Shown here one piece after another: positions 1 through 6,326 of a stretch of DNA of 8,101 nucleotides. Below the pieces are notes generated by a model. The model was not told the DNA's origin. It did not search any database and saw nothing but the letters and a program-made list of their open reading frames with translations. This stretch comes from Candidatus Kapaibacterium sp. (GTDB taxonomy: Bacteria > Bacteroidota > Ignavibacteria > Kapaibacteriales > UBA2268), in NCBI GenBank assembly GCA_938038165.1, contig CALHRB010000218.1:1-8101 (forward strand), read 5' to 3'. Numbering within the stretch: position 1 is the first letter of the stretch; each line of letters begins with the position of its first letter. A program made the position numbers and the translations under genes.

Positions 1-1
1 T

Positions 2-1033
2 CCTGAAGTTCATCATACCAGCGAAGGGAAAAAAATTCTTGAAAATTTCGTTAGAAAGATAGCCGGTTGCAAGGAAATTTGGAATGCGCAATCATTTATC
101 TCATCTTCGATAAATAAAACAAGAAATTTAGTTGGGGATGATGGAGTAATTCTCGCTTTGAGCGGGGGGGTTGATTCAACAGTTGCAGCTGTTCTTTTGC
201 ATAAAGCTCTGGGCGACAAACTTCACTGCGTCCATATTGACTCAGGACTCATGCGGACAAACGAAAGCCAAACTATTGTTGATTTGTTCAAAGACTCATT
301 CAATATTCCAATTGAATTAGTCGATGGTTCCGAACTTTTTTTAAACAGGTTGCACGGGGTAGAAGATCCCGAAATTAAACGAAAAATAATCGGATCTACT
401 TTTATTGATTTGTTTGAAGTTGCTGCTAAAAAATTCAACGATGCCAAATGGCTTGCCCAAGGAACCTTATATCCTGATGTTATAGAATCGATTTCAATAA
501 AAGGACCATCGGCAACGATCAAATCTCATCATAACGTGGGTGGACTTCCGGAAAAAATGAAGCTTAAAGTTCTTGAACCATTCAGAGAGCTTTTCAAAGA
601 TGAAGTCAGGGCTGTGGGCAAAGAGCTGGGTGTGCCTGACTGGTTTGTCAAAAGGCATCCTTTCCCTGGTCCGGGGCTTGCTATAAGAATTCTTGGTTCG
701 ATTACTAAGGTTAGATTGGAAGTTCTTAGAAAGGCAGATGACATTTATCTCGAGGAAATAAGACAAGCAGGACTTTATGATAATATCTGGCAGGCTTTTG
801 CAGTCCTTTTGCCTGTCTCAAGCGTTGGAGTAATGGGCGACGAAAGAACCTACGAAAATGTTTGTGCATTGAGAGCAGTAACTTCAACCGATGGAATGAC
901 TGCTGATTGGTTTGAATTCCCGAACGAGGTCCTTGCAAAAATTTCAAATAGAATTATCAACGAAGTCAGAGGTATTAACAGAGTAGTTTACGACATAACA
1001 ACAAAGCCCCCCGGAACTATAGAGTGGGAATAA
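2..1033 (+). CDS. guaA: GMP synthase (glutamine-hydrolysing), 3' part
   Basis: Converts XMP to GMP using glutamine and ATP, the last step of de novo guanine nucleotide synthesis in the cytoplasm. The gene enters open from the left edge; 343 residues are visible of a family length of about 510-525, so the start and most of the glutamine amidotransferase domain are missing. The first visible residues, PEVHHTSEG, are the end of the class I amidotransferase domain: the Glu of the His-x-Glu catalytic pair is residue 2, and the His should lie just outside. The ATP pyrophosphatase domain follows with the PP-loop SGGVDS at visible residues 54-59, then DSGLMRTNES, QGTLYPDVIES, KSHHNVGGLPEKM and RHPFPGPGLAIRILG. 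The dimerisation domain ends in the typical TKPPGTIEWE before TAA. No frameshift is seen. The TTG at 158 lies inside the gene and is not a start. Identification is near certain. Confidence 0.98.
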   Translation, partial: PEVHHTSEGKKILENFVRKIAGCKEIWNAQSFISSSINKTRNLVGDDGVILALSGGVDSTVAAVLLHKALGDKLHCVHIDSGLMRTNESQTIVDLFKDSFNIPIELVDGSELFLNRLHGVEDPEIKRKIIGSTFIDLFEVAAKKFNDAKWLAQGTLYPDVIESISIKGPSATIKSHHNVGGLPEKMKLKVLEPFRELFKDEVRAVGKELGVPDWFVKRHPFPGPGLAIRILGSITKVRLEVLRKADDIYLEEIRQAGLYDNIWQAFAVLLPVSSVGVMGDERTYENVCALRAVTSTDGMTADWFEFPNEVLAKISNRIINEVRGINRVVYDITTKPPGTIEWE

Positions 1034-1093
1034 AACAACTTTTTTTGAATTTTAAAAATCACTCAAAAAAAAAATAAACTAAAAAAAGTTGTT
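1034..1093. terminator. Perfect 13-bp inverted repeat between convergent genes, candidate bidirectional terminator
   Basis: The arms AACAACTTTTTTT (1034-1046) and AAAAAAAGTTGTT (1081-1093) are exactly complementary, separated by 34 nt that include an A10 run. The repeat begins on the base after the guaA stop codon and lies in the 98-bp gap between guaA and the convergent antiporter gene. Because the repeat is symmetrical, transcripts from either strand read AACAAC-T7, loop, A7-GTTGTT. The stem has only two G-C pairs and no clean U-tract follows it, so it is not a canonical intrinsic terminator; the function is inferred from position and symmetry. Confidence 0.4.
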
Positions 1094-1131
1094 ATAAAAA
1101 ATTTATATAATTTTATTATTCACATAATTCG

Positions 1132-2094
1132 CTAATGTTGGGATAAAATTAAATAAAGAATGTAAATAAAATAAAGAATAACCATTATCACACCTTCTAA
1201 TCTTGAAATAATTTGTTTCTTAAAAACAAACATCATCCCAAATAAAAGTATGCTTGCAAAAATAGTAACAGCAATATCAAAATTTGACTGTAGGTTAAAT
1301 GGTAAAGGATTAATCAGGGAACTGATTCCAAGAATGGCAAAAATATTGAAAATATTTGAACCAACTGCATTTCCAATAGCAATGTCAGATTGTTTTTTAT
1401 AAGCCGCCACTGCAGAAGTTGCTAACTCTGGGAGAGATGTTCCTATTGCAATAATCGTTAAACCGATAAGTGATTGGCTTACGTTAAACATTTCTGCAAA
1501 TTCAACAGCTCCATCAACGATCCATCGTCCTCCAAACAACAATCCGAGAATGCCCAGAATTATAAAAAAAATTGATTTAGGATAACCAAATTCTTTTCTT
1601 TCCTTTTTTTCGATAATGTCATCTTTGGATTTGGTTATTTCGAATGTGTAATAAATAAAAATAATAAAGAAAGCTAAAAGTATTGAGCCGTCAATTCTGG
1701 AAATAACAGAATCCGCTCTTCCATCAATCAAATGATCATTGCACATTAAACCAAGAACGAGGATAGCTAAAAGGCTGAAAGGAATTTCTTTAAGAGCCGT
1801 ATTTTTCTTTGCAGTGATTGGGTAAATAATTGAAGAAATTCCAAGAATAAGCAGAATATTTGCTATATTACTGCCCAGAACATTCCCAATGGCTATATCA
1901 CTATTTCCATGAGCACTTGCAATAATATTTACAATCAATTCTGGTGATGAAGTACCAAAAGAAACAATAGTAAGTCCTATGACAATATTAGAGATTTTTA
2001 ATCTTTTTGCTATTGATGTCGAACCATCTACCAAAAATTCTGCACCCTTAAGCAGTATAAAAAATCCTAAGAAAAATAATAAATAAGTTGTCAT
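1132..2094 (-). CDS. Na+/Ca2+ antiporter, CaCA superfamily (YrbG/NCX_Mj-like)
   Basis: Inner-membrane exchanger of 320 aa that probably expels Ca2+ in exchange for Na+. It has the two inverted alpha-repeats of the family. Alpha-1 is GTSSPEL (47-53) followed by GNVLGSNIAN (70-79); alpha-2 is GTSLPEL (218-224) followed by GNAVGSNIFN (241-250). Glu52 and Glu223 are the expected ion-binding acids. Hydrophobic segments fit about ten helices, split into halves by a charged loop around 153-174 rich in Lys, Glu and Asp. Length matches E. coli YrbG and archaeal NCX_Mj (about 300-325 aa). Asn250 stands where NCX_Mj and K+-dependent exchangers have Asp, which argues against K+ dependence. The ATG at 2094 has no Shine-Dalgarno; the leader is only A and T close to the start. 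The stop is TAG. It lies 63 nt downstream of the protease gene on the same strand. Family assignment is firm; the transported ions are inferred. Confidence 0.93.
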   Translation of the reverse strand: MTTYLLFFLGFFILLKGAEFLVDGSTSIAKRLKISNIVIGLTIVSFGTSSPELIVNIIASAHGNSDIAIGNVLGSNIANILLILGISSIIYPITAKKNTALKEIPFSLLAILVLGLMCNDHLIDGRADSVISRIDGSILLAFFIIFIYYTFEITKSKDDIIEKKERKEFGYPKSIFFIILGILGLLFGGRWIVDGAVEFAEMFNVSQSLIGLTIIAIGTSLPELATSAVAAYKKQSDIAIGNAVGSNIFNIFAILGISSLINPLPFNLQSNFDIAVTIFASILLFGMMFVFKKQIISRLEGVIMVILYFIYILYLILSQH

Positions 2095-2115
2095 AATAAT
2101 TTTTTTTATTATTAT
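2093..2115 (-). repeat. 8-bp A/T inverted repeat overlapping the antiporter start codon
   Basis: ATAATAAT (2093-2100) and ATTATTAT (2108-2115) are perfectly complementary around a 7-base homopolymer (T7 on the plus strand, A7 in the mRNA). The arm next to the gene includes the first two bases of the ATG. The hairpin would be weak because it is all A-U, and such repeats arise by chance in sequence this AT-rich. No Shine-Dalgarno lies between it and the start, so translation probably relies on an unstructured A-rich leader or on coupling to upstream translation. Confidence 0.35.
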
Positions 2116-2157
2116 GCAAACTAATATTTATTTTGATATTTTTAAATCAGTTCTTTT

Positions 2158-5100
2158 TTATTTAATAATCACAAATTTTTCTAAATAATAACTTGTTTTT
2201 AGATAGTAAAGGCCAGAGGGTAAATTTGATATATCAATTTTGAAAGAATTTTCAGAGTTAAGCTTGTCAATTAGTAAAACACTTTCACCAAAGGTATTGA
2301 GTATTTTGATATCAGACTCCGGCTTTTCGGTTGAAGACGGAGGAAATGAAACATTAATGAATTCAGATGCTGGATTTGGATTAATATGTATATGATAATT
2401 ATATCTTTCTAATTCAACACTGACAGGTCTTTTACCGATTGCAAACCATTTTGGTAGTCCTGCGTTTATCAAATATTCTGTTGGATTACCAGCAGGAGAT
2501 ATTTTGTCTGCAGCCAGAGCTATTTGCATTATACCGTATTGAGGTTGTGCAGTTGATACCTGAAAAGCAACTTTATTATCCTTAGGAGAGTAAACAGGGC
2601 TGCTTAATCCGAGTTGAGCTGCATTAGCATATACTATATTTTTAATTGTTCCGGTATATAAATCAAGACCGTTAATATAATAATAGTTTTCGTTTGTATT
2701 ATAAACAAGAAAAAGCAATGAGTTTTTGCTGGTTTTTCCAAAATCTGGGGCACCGACGTTTATCCCAGAACCTAAAGGAGGCAGAATTCTATAAATAACT
2801 CCGTTGGCAACATCAAGGGCATTCATATCGAAATATAGTTCTTCCTTATTTGACCAGTCATATTTATAATTTAGAGCATCATAAACAAGAATTCTGTTTG
2901 TAGCGTCCCAAGTCATTGTGTTAGCAAGAAGTGGTTCGTTATAGCTAAAATTATCACCGGTTGTTGGAATATAAAGTTCAATTACTTTAGATTGAGAGTT
3001 GACAAGATCAAACAAATAAATTTTGGGTTCTTCACTGACAGAAGTAGCTGCCAAAAACTGACCATTCGGGGAAATTGCTATGGAACGCCAAACAGGGTTG
3101 TTATCTATAAACATTTCACCTGTTCCATCAGTTTTAATAAATTTCAGATTATTATTTGCATCAATGAATATTATAGCATTGCCGTTTTCGGGAACTGTAA
3201 GAGTGCCATTATTTTCAGCGAATACATTTGTTGAAGTTAATTTTTTGATGTCAGTATTTACGTTTTGAATTATCGATTTTGCAATGTATAAACCAAAATC
3301 TTGAGCAGAAACGAACGCAATCCAATCAGTTCCATCAACTGGTGGAAGATCAGGATCTGGATTGGAGCCGCTACCTTCTCCAATACCAACCTGAAAGAAA
3401 GAATTCTTTACAACATTTACTTCGTTTGAATTCTTTCCAAAGAGTTCTTCGGCAGCTTTTATGCAGGCAAGTCTCATATCAATAAAATTTGCCTGTTTTG
3501 TTAAATATCTATTATTGAGAACTCTATAATAAATTTTTTCGAGTTTATCCTTTCCGATTGAACTACCAATAAGATATGTGGCTTTATTAATAATTCCACA
3601 ATTGTAATGGACACCTCCATTATCACGATCGAGTGGCATATCAAGAAATTCGTTCATGTGTGCCGGAAGCCAGATATGGTCGCCTTTTGTTCCACCATTA
3701 TGAGGATCGGACATACTTCTCATATGCCCCGAGGGAAAATACTGCTTTTTAACAATATCCTCACCAAGGAACCAATCGTCCCTGTCAACCATACAGCCTC
3801 CCCAGTCAGCAAAGGCTTCATTTAAGGCACCTGACTGAAATTTGTACTCCAAATCGACAGTAAAAGTAACAACTCCATGGGTAAATTCGTGAGCAAGGAA
3901 ATCAAGTGCTGGAGGCCAGCCGTTTGTTATTTGTCCACCATCACCAAGAACAACAAACTGTCCATTCCAGTAAGCATTATCAAAGCTTTGATTATTATCA
4001 GTAACATGAATGATGCTAAGCATGTTCATTCCTTTGTCATCTATTGAGTTTCTTCCGTGAGTATTTTTGTAATAATCAAAAATCAAAGAAGCATTATAAT
4101 GAGCCGAGACTGAGAAAGCATCATTCCATAGATTATTGCTGGACGAGACGATAACAGGATTAGAGTTCCTTGTCAGATCCTGATTTTTATTTGTCATAGT
4201 TAGGATAATTCCTTTAGGCTCGGAAGGATTGTTGTTATACATTGGTTTGGTGGCATTAACCATCAAATAGTTTCCCCTATCCAAATAAACATCAATTGTT
4301 CTATTATTACCAAGAGCATCTTTTGCAGTTGCCTTGGCAGGTCCGTCAGTTGGTGAAGTGTTATATCTTTCAATAATTTCGCCGCTTTTAGCATCAATAA
4401 AAAATCTCCACTTGTCAATTAAGTTATTTCGAATCTCAACAACCCAGGCAAGTTTTGGTTTGTCGTTAGGTAAATCAAACAAAATGTATTTTTCAGCGGA
4501 AGGACCATCATATTTTAGAAGTTCTCTTTCAAGGGCTGAAAATTCTCTAACTTCTGAAAAGCTTAATAAATCATTCATTGATTTCATAATGGCTTGGTCT
4601 CTGCTAAGGATGTAATGGTGCAGATCTAAATTTTGGAATGTAGGAACATTTTTGCCATTAATCAAGTAAAGCTCATTGTTGTTGTCAAAATGTAAAATTA
4701 ATTCTTTTCCCCAGATAGGTAAGTTTTGATAAACCTGCTGAAGCCTTATATGCTTATTATTCTCATTATCAACAAAAGTGTTAACTATTTTAAATTCATT
4801 CGTTGGGTCATCAATTTTAAATATGTTACGGTTCTCATTAAGATAGCTGAAAATTGCAAGAGTAGTAAGAAATTTAACGTCATTTTTTTGAATAGAAGGC
4901 TTACTTATGCTAATAAAAACAGGGAGTCTAGTCTCATCAGAGTAAGAAATTTGGCTAAATTGAAGAGAGTTGTTCTTTTGAAATAAATCCTCCTGCTTTA
5001 AATCTTTTGATTTGAAATACAGTGGTTCTGTGCTTGAACTTGCAATATTTTGATTGTTATGAAAATATTGATAATATATATTTGAAAGTTTTTGAGTTAC

Positions 5101-5256
5101 TTTATTCAATTGATCAGAAGCGGGCTTCTTATTTTCATCTATTGTTAACTGACTTTTTGTCTTATTAAGATAATTAAATGCCTGAGAAGAAAGCTGGGAA
5201 GTAAGCCAAATTTGCAAGAACAATGCTAAAGCTGCAAAGAGTATGATTTTTTTCAT
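2158..5256 (-). CDS. Secreted thermolysin-like (M4) zinc metalloprotease with beta-propeller-like region and T9SS sorting domain
   Basis: Extracellular or cell-surface endopeptidase precursor of 1032 aa. Residues 1-26 are a signal peptide (MKK, hydrophobic core, likely cut after SQA). An FTP/PepSY-type propeptide runs to about 300, ending near EIIERYN (293-299). The M4 catalytic domain spans about 310-626. Zinc ligands are H456 and H460 in HEFTH and E480 in NEAFAD, with E457 as catalytic base. The H460-to-E480 spacing of 20 equals that of thermolysin. RSMSDP starts at R513, and DNGGVHYNCG carries the transition-state His550. A Gly/Pro/Asp linker (627-645) leads to a region of about 300 residues with WD40/TolB-like strands (SPNG at 729-732, SPKDN at 890-894). 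The last 74 or so residues, from NPNPASEFINV (959) to EKFVIIK, are a type A T9SS sorting domain, so the protein should cross the inner membrane by Sec and the outer membrane by T9SS. It lies 14 nt after a lipoprotein gene. The natural substrate is unknown. Confidence 0.95.
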   Translation of the reverse strand: MKKIILFAALALFLQIWLTSQLSSQAFNYLNKTKSQLTIDENKKPASDQLNKVTQKLSNIYYQYFHNNQNIASSSTEPLYFKSKDLKQEDLFQKNNSLQFSQISYSDETRLPVFISISKPSIQKNDVKFLTTLAIFSYLNENRNIFKIDDPTNEFKIVNTFVDNENNKHIRLQQVYQNLPIWGKELILHFDNNNELYLINGKNVPTFQNLDLHHYILSRDQAIMKSMNDLLSFSEVREFSALERELLKYDGPSAEKYILFDLPNDKPKLAWVVEIRNNLIDKWRFFIDAKSGEIIERYNTSPTDGPAKATAKDALGNNRTIDVYLDRGNYLMVNATKPMYNNNPSEPKGIILTMTNKNQDLTRNSNPVIVSSSNNLWNDAFSVSAHYNASLIFDYYKNTHGRNSIDDKGMNMLSIIHVTDNNQSFDNAYWNGQFVVLGDGGQITNGWPPALDFLAHEFTHGVVTFTVDLEYKFQSGALNEAFADWGGCMVDRDDWFLGEDIVKKQYFPSGHMRSMSDPHNGGTKGDHIWLPAHMNEFLDMPLDRDNGGVHYNCGIINKATYLIGSSIGKDKLEKIYYRVLNNRYLTKQANFIDMRLACIKAAEELFGKNSNEVNVVKNSFFQVGIGEGSGSNPDPDLPPVDGTDWIAFVSAQDFGLYIAKSIIQNVNTDIKKLTSTNVFAENNGTLTVPENGNAIIFIDANNNLKFIKTDGTGEMFIDNNPVWRSIAISPNGQFLAATSVSEEPKIYLFDLVNSQSKVIELYIPTTGDNFSYNEPLLANTMTWDATNRILVYDALNYKYDWSNKEELYFDMNALDVANGVIYRILPPLGSGINVGAPDFGKTSKNSLLFLVYNTNENYYYINGLDLYTGTIKNIVYANAAQLGLSSPVYSPKDNKVAFQVSTAQPQYGIMQIALAADKISPAGNPTEYLINAGLPKWFAIGKRPVSVELERYNYHIHINPNPASEFINVSFPPSSTEKPESDIKILNTFGESVLLIDKLNSENSFKIDISNLPSGLYYLKTSYYLEKFVIIK

Positions 5257-5262
5257 AGGAGG

Positions 5263-5269
5263 TCCTCTT
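5263..5269 (-). promoter_or_regulatory. Shine-Dalgarno of the metalloprotease gene
   Basis: On the minus strand AAGAGGA is followed by six bases (CCTCCT) and the ATG at 5256. It falls within the 14-nt gap between the lipoprotein stop codon and the protease start, which fixes this start and makes a polycistronic message with reinitiation plausible. Confidence 0.75.
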
Positions 5270-5270
5270 G

Positions 5271-5717
5271 TTATTTAGAATTATTAATAATTGATATTAT
5301 TTTTTCATAGATTTCATTTAAATTTTTAGTAGTATCAGAATCAGCACCTAAACCCCAGGCAAGATAATTTTCTTTATCAATTGATTTAATTTTGAAAAAA
5401 CGGTAAAAATTATCAGGTTTATTATAATTGATATCAATCAGGTTTGATTTTTCAATTATTTCTTCAATAGCTTTGACAGAATCGTTATTATAGTCTGTCA
5501 TTTCCTTAATGTTGTCTTTCAACAGCCGCCCGTTCCACTGGAAAAATTTACCAGATGAATCAATAGTGAAGCCACTGATCAAACCGGTTGCACCACCGCC
5601 ACTGCCAATGCTGAATTCGGAAAAGGAGTATTTAATAGTTTTTATAGTGCTTGAGCAAGATGTCATAAGGATGAAAAATGAAATAAATAATAAAAAGAGG
5701 AGTGATTTTTTTGACAT
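5271..5717 (-). CDS. Small putative lipoprotein of unknown function
   Basis: I do not recognise the family with certainty. The 148-aa product begins with a lysine-tagged hydrophobic segment ending in LMTSC, so Cys21 is the likely lipidation site; Met at -3 is less usual than Leu, but Thr-Ser-Cys fits a lipobox. A glycine-rich motif, GSGGGATG, lies at 38-45 and is followed by strand-like sequence (FTIDSSGKFFQWNG, 50-63). The C-terminal half looks like alternating helix and strand, with an acidic/lysine-rich helix near the end (NEIYEKIISIINN). The layout loosely recalls small Bacteroidota lipoproteins with a dG-turn sheet, such as DUF6438-type proteins, but I cannot confirm homology. The ATG at 5717 has only an A-rich leader and no Shine-Dalgarno. 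The stop codon lies 14 nt before the protease start, so a partner, inhibitor or anchor role for that protease is possible but inferred only from position. Confidence 0.8.
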   Translation of the reverse strand: MSKKSLLFLLFISFFILMTSCSSTIKTIKYSFSEFSIGSGGGATGLISGFTIDSSGKFFQWNGRLLKDNIKEMTDYNNDSVKAIEEIIEKSNLIDINYNKPDNFYRFFKIKSIDKENYLAWGLGADSDTTKNLNEIYEKIISIINNSK

Positions 5718-5730
5718 TTTTTAATATTAT

Positions 5731-5744
5731 TAAATTATAATTTA
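5731..5744. repeat. 14-bp A/T palindrome upstream of the lipoprotein gene
   Basis: TAAATTATAATTTA is a perfect palindrome ending 14 nt before the lipoprotein ATG. It could be part of a promoter or an operator half, but sequence of this composition yields such palindromes by chance. Confidence 0.3.
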
Positions 5745-5818
5745 TACAAAAAAAATAAATTTTATTGTTAATCCTCAATATAAAAAAATTAATAATTCAA
5801 TCAAAACATTTTTTATTA

Positions 5819-5834
5819 AATTTAAATTTAAATT
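5819..5834. repeat. 16-bp palindrome built from repeated AAATTT
   Basis: AATTTAAATTTAAATT is a perfect palindrome with an internal 6-base period, near the middle of the divergent intergenic region. Phased A/T tracts can bend or melt DNA near promoters; here that is only a possibility. Confidence 0.3.
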
Positions 5835-5900
5835 CTTAAAACACAGAAAAATAATCATTATAAATATTAGTCATTTTTAAAGTAGATTTTGTATAATTTT

Positions 5901-5907
5901 AAAGGAG
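5901..5907 (+). promoter_or_regulatory. Shine-Dalgarno that sets the rsfS start
   Basis: AAAGGAG lies five bases before the TTG at 5913. It decides the start: an in-frame TTG at 5889 lies upstream of this site, and the next TTG at 5922 is too far from it. Confidence 0.8.
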
Positions 5908-5912
5908 ATATA

Positions 5913-6326
5913 TTGCTCAAATTGAAATCACCAAAAACCTCCAGAGGCTTGGCAGTGCTTTGTGCCAGAACAGCTGACGAAAAAATATCAAAAGACACAG
6001 TAATCATGAACCTAAAAAAAATCGAGAACCCACCTGCAGATTATTTTATAATCTCGACATGCGATAGCGAAGCTCAGATCAGAGCCATCGTAGATAGTTT
6101 AATGATGAAATGTAAGGAACTTGGATTACAAAAACCAAGGATAGAAGGATACGAAATTTGTCAATGGGTTTTGATTGATTTTTTTGATGTGGTTATGCAT
6201 TTGATGTTGCCAAACATAAGGCAGTTCTATAATTTAGAAAGGTTATGGGGAGATGCTCAGTTCTTGGAACTAAATAATGAAGGTAAGGCAAGAGTAATTA
6301 AAAATCTGGATATAAAATGGAACTGA
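5913..6326 (+). CDS. rsfS: Ribosome silencing factor RsfS (Iojap/RsfA family)
   Basis: A 137-aa cytoplasmic protein that in characterised bacteria binds ribosomal protein uL14 on the large subunit and blocks subunit joining when nutrients are scarce. The whole family pattern is present. DYFIISTCDSEAQIRAI (43-59) matches the usual ADYFVI-T-S--Q--AI segment. IEGY (77-80) precedes WVLIDFFDVVMH (85-96), and RQFYNLERLW (103-112) closes the domain. The usual Tyr-Gly of the WxLxDYGD motif is Phe-Phe here, a mild departure. The start is taken as TTG 5913 because AAAGGAG lies five bases upstream; starting at TTG 5889 would add eight residues that do not look like the family. Its TGA stop lies inside argS, a 10-nt overlap that suggests translational coupling. 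Family identity is strong. Confidence 0.94.
   Translation: MLKLKSPKTSRGLAVLCARTADEKISKDTVIMNLKKIENPPADYFIISTCDSEAQIRAIVDSLMMKCKELGLQKPRIEGYEICQWVLIDFFDVVMHLMLPNIRQFYNLERLWGDAQFLELNNEGKARVIKNLDIKWN

Larger units (their letters stand above)
5718..5912. promoter_or_regulatory. Divergent intergenic region, presumed promoters for both flanking operons
   Basis: This 195-bp gap separates the minus-strand lipoprotein/protease block from plus-strand rsfS. It is almost entirely A and T. Both transcription units should start here, since the genes on its two sides diverge. I cannot place a convincing -10/-35 pair or a Bacteroidota-type TTG/TAnnTTTG pair in either direction. Two A/T palindromes lie inside it and are listed separately. 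No small reading frame with a ribosome binding site is apparent. Confidence 0.5.

Noticed and set aside
158..1033. A separate 291-aa gene starting at TTG 158
   Set aside because: The frame is open from the left edge and the upstream residues are clear GMP synthase sequence, so this is an internal codon.
2117..2124. Bacteroidota-type -7 element (TTAGTTTG on the minus strand) as an antiporter promoter
   Set aside because: It has one mismatch to TAnnTTTG and no convincing -33 TTG partner; matches like this are expected by chance.
2992..4986. Plus-strand open frames of 62-93 codons inside the protease gene
   Set aside because: They are antisense shadows of a well-supported 1032-aa gene, with no recognisable protein sequence.
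5583..5606. GSGGGATG in the lipoprotein as a chagasin-type protease inhibitor loop
   Set aside because: The other chagasin motifs are absent and chagasins inhibit cysteine proteases, not M4 enzymes.
5892..5897. TATAAT as a -10 box for rsfS
   Set aside because: It ends three bases before the Shine-Dalgarno, so transcription would start in or after the ribosome binding site, and no -35 match lies upstream.
5889..5912. An eight-residue longer rsfS starting at TTG 5889
   Set aside because: The Shine-Dalgarno at 5901-5907 lies downstream of it and fits the TTG at 5913 instead.
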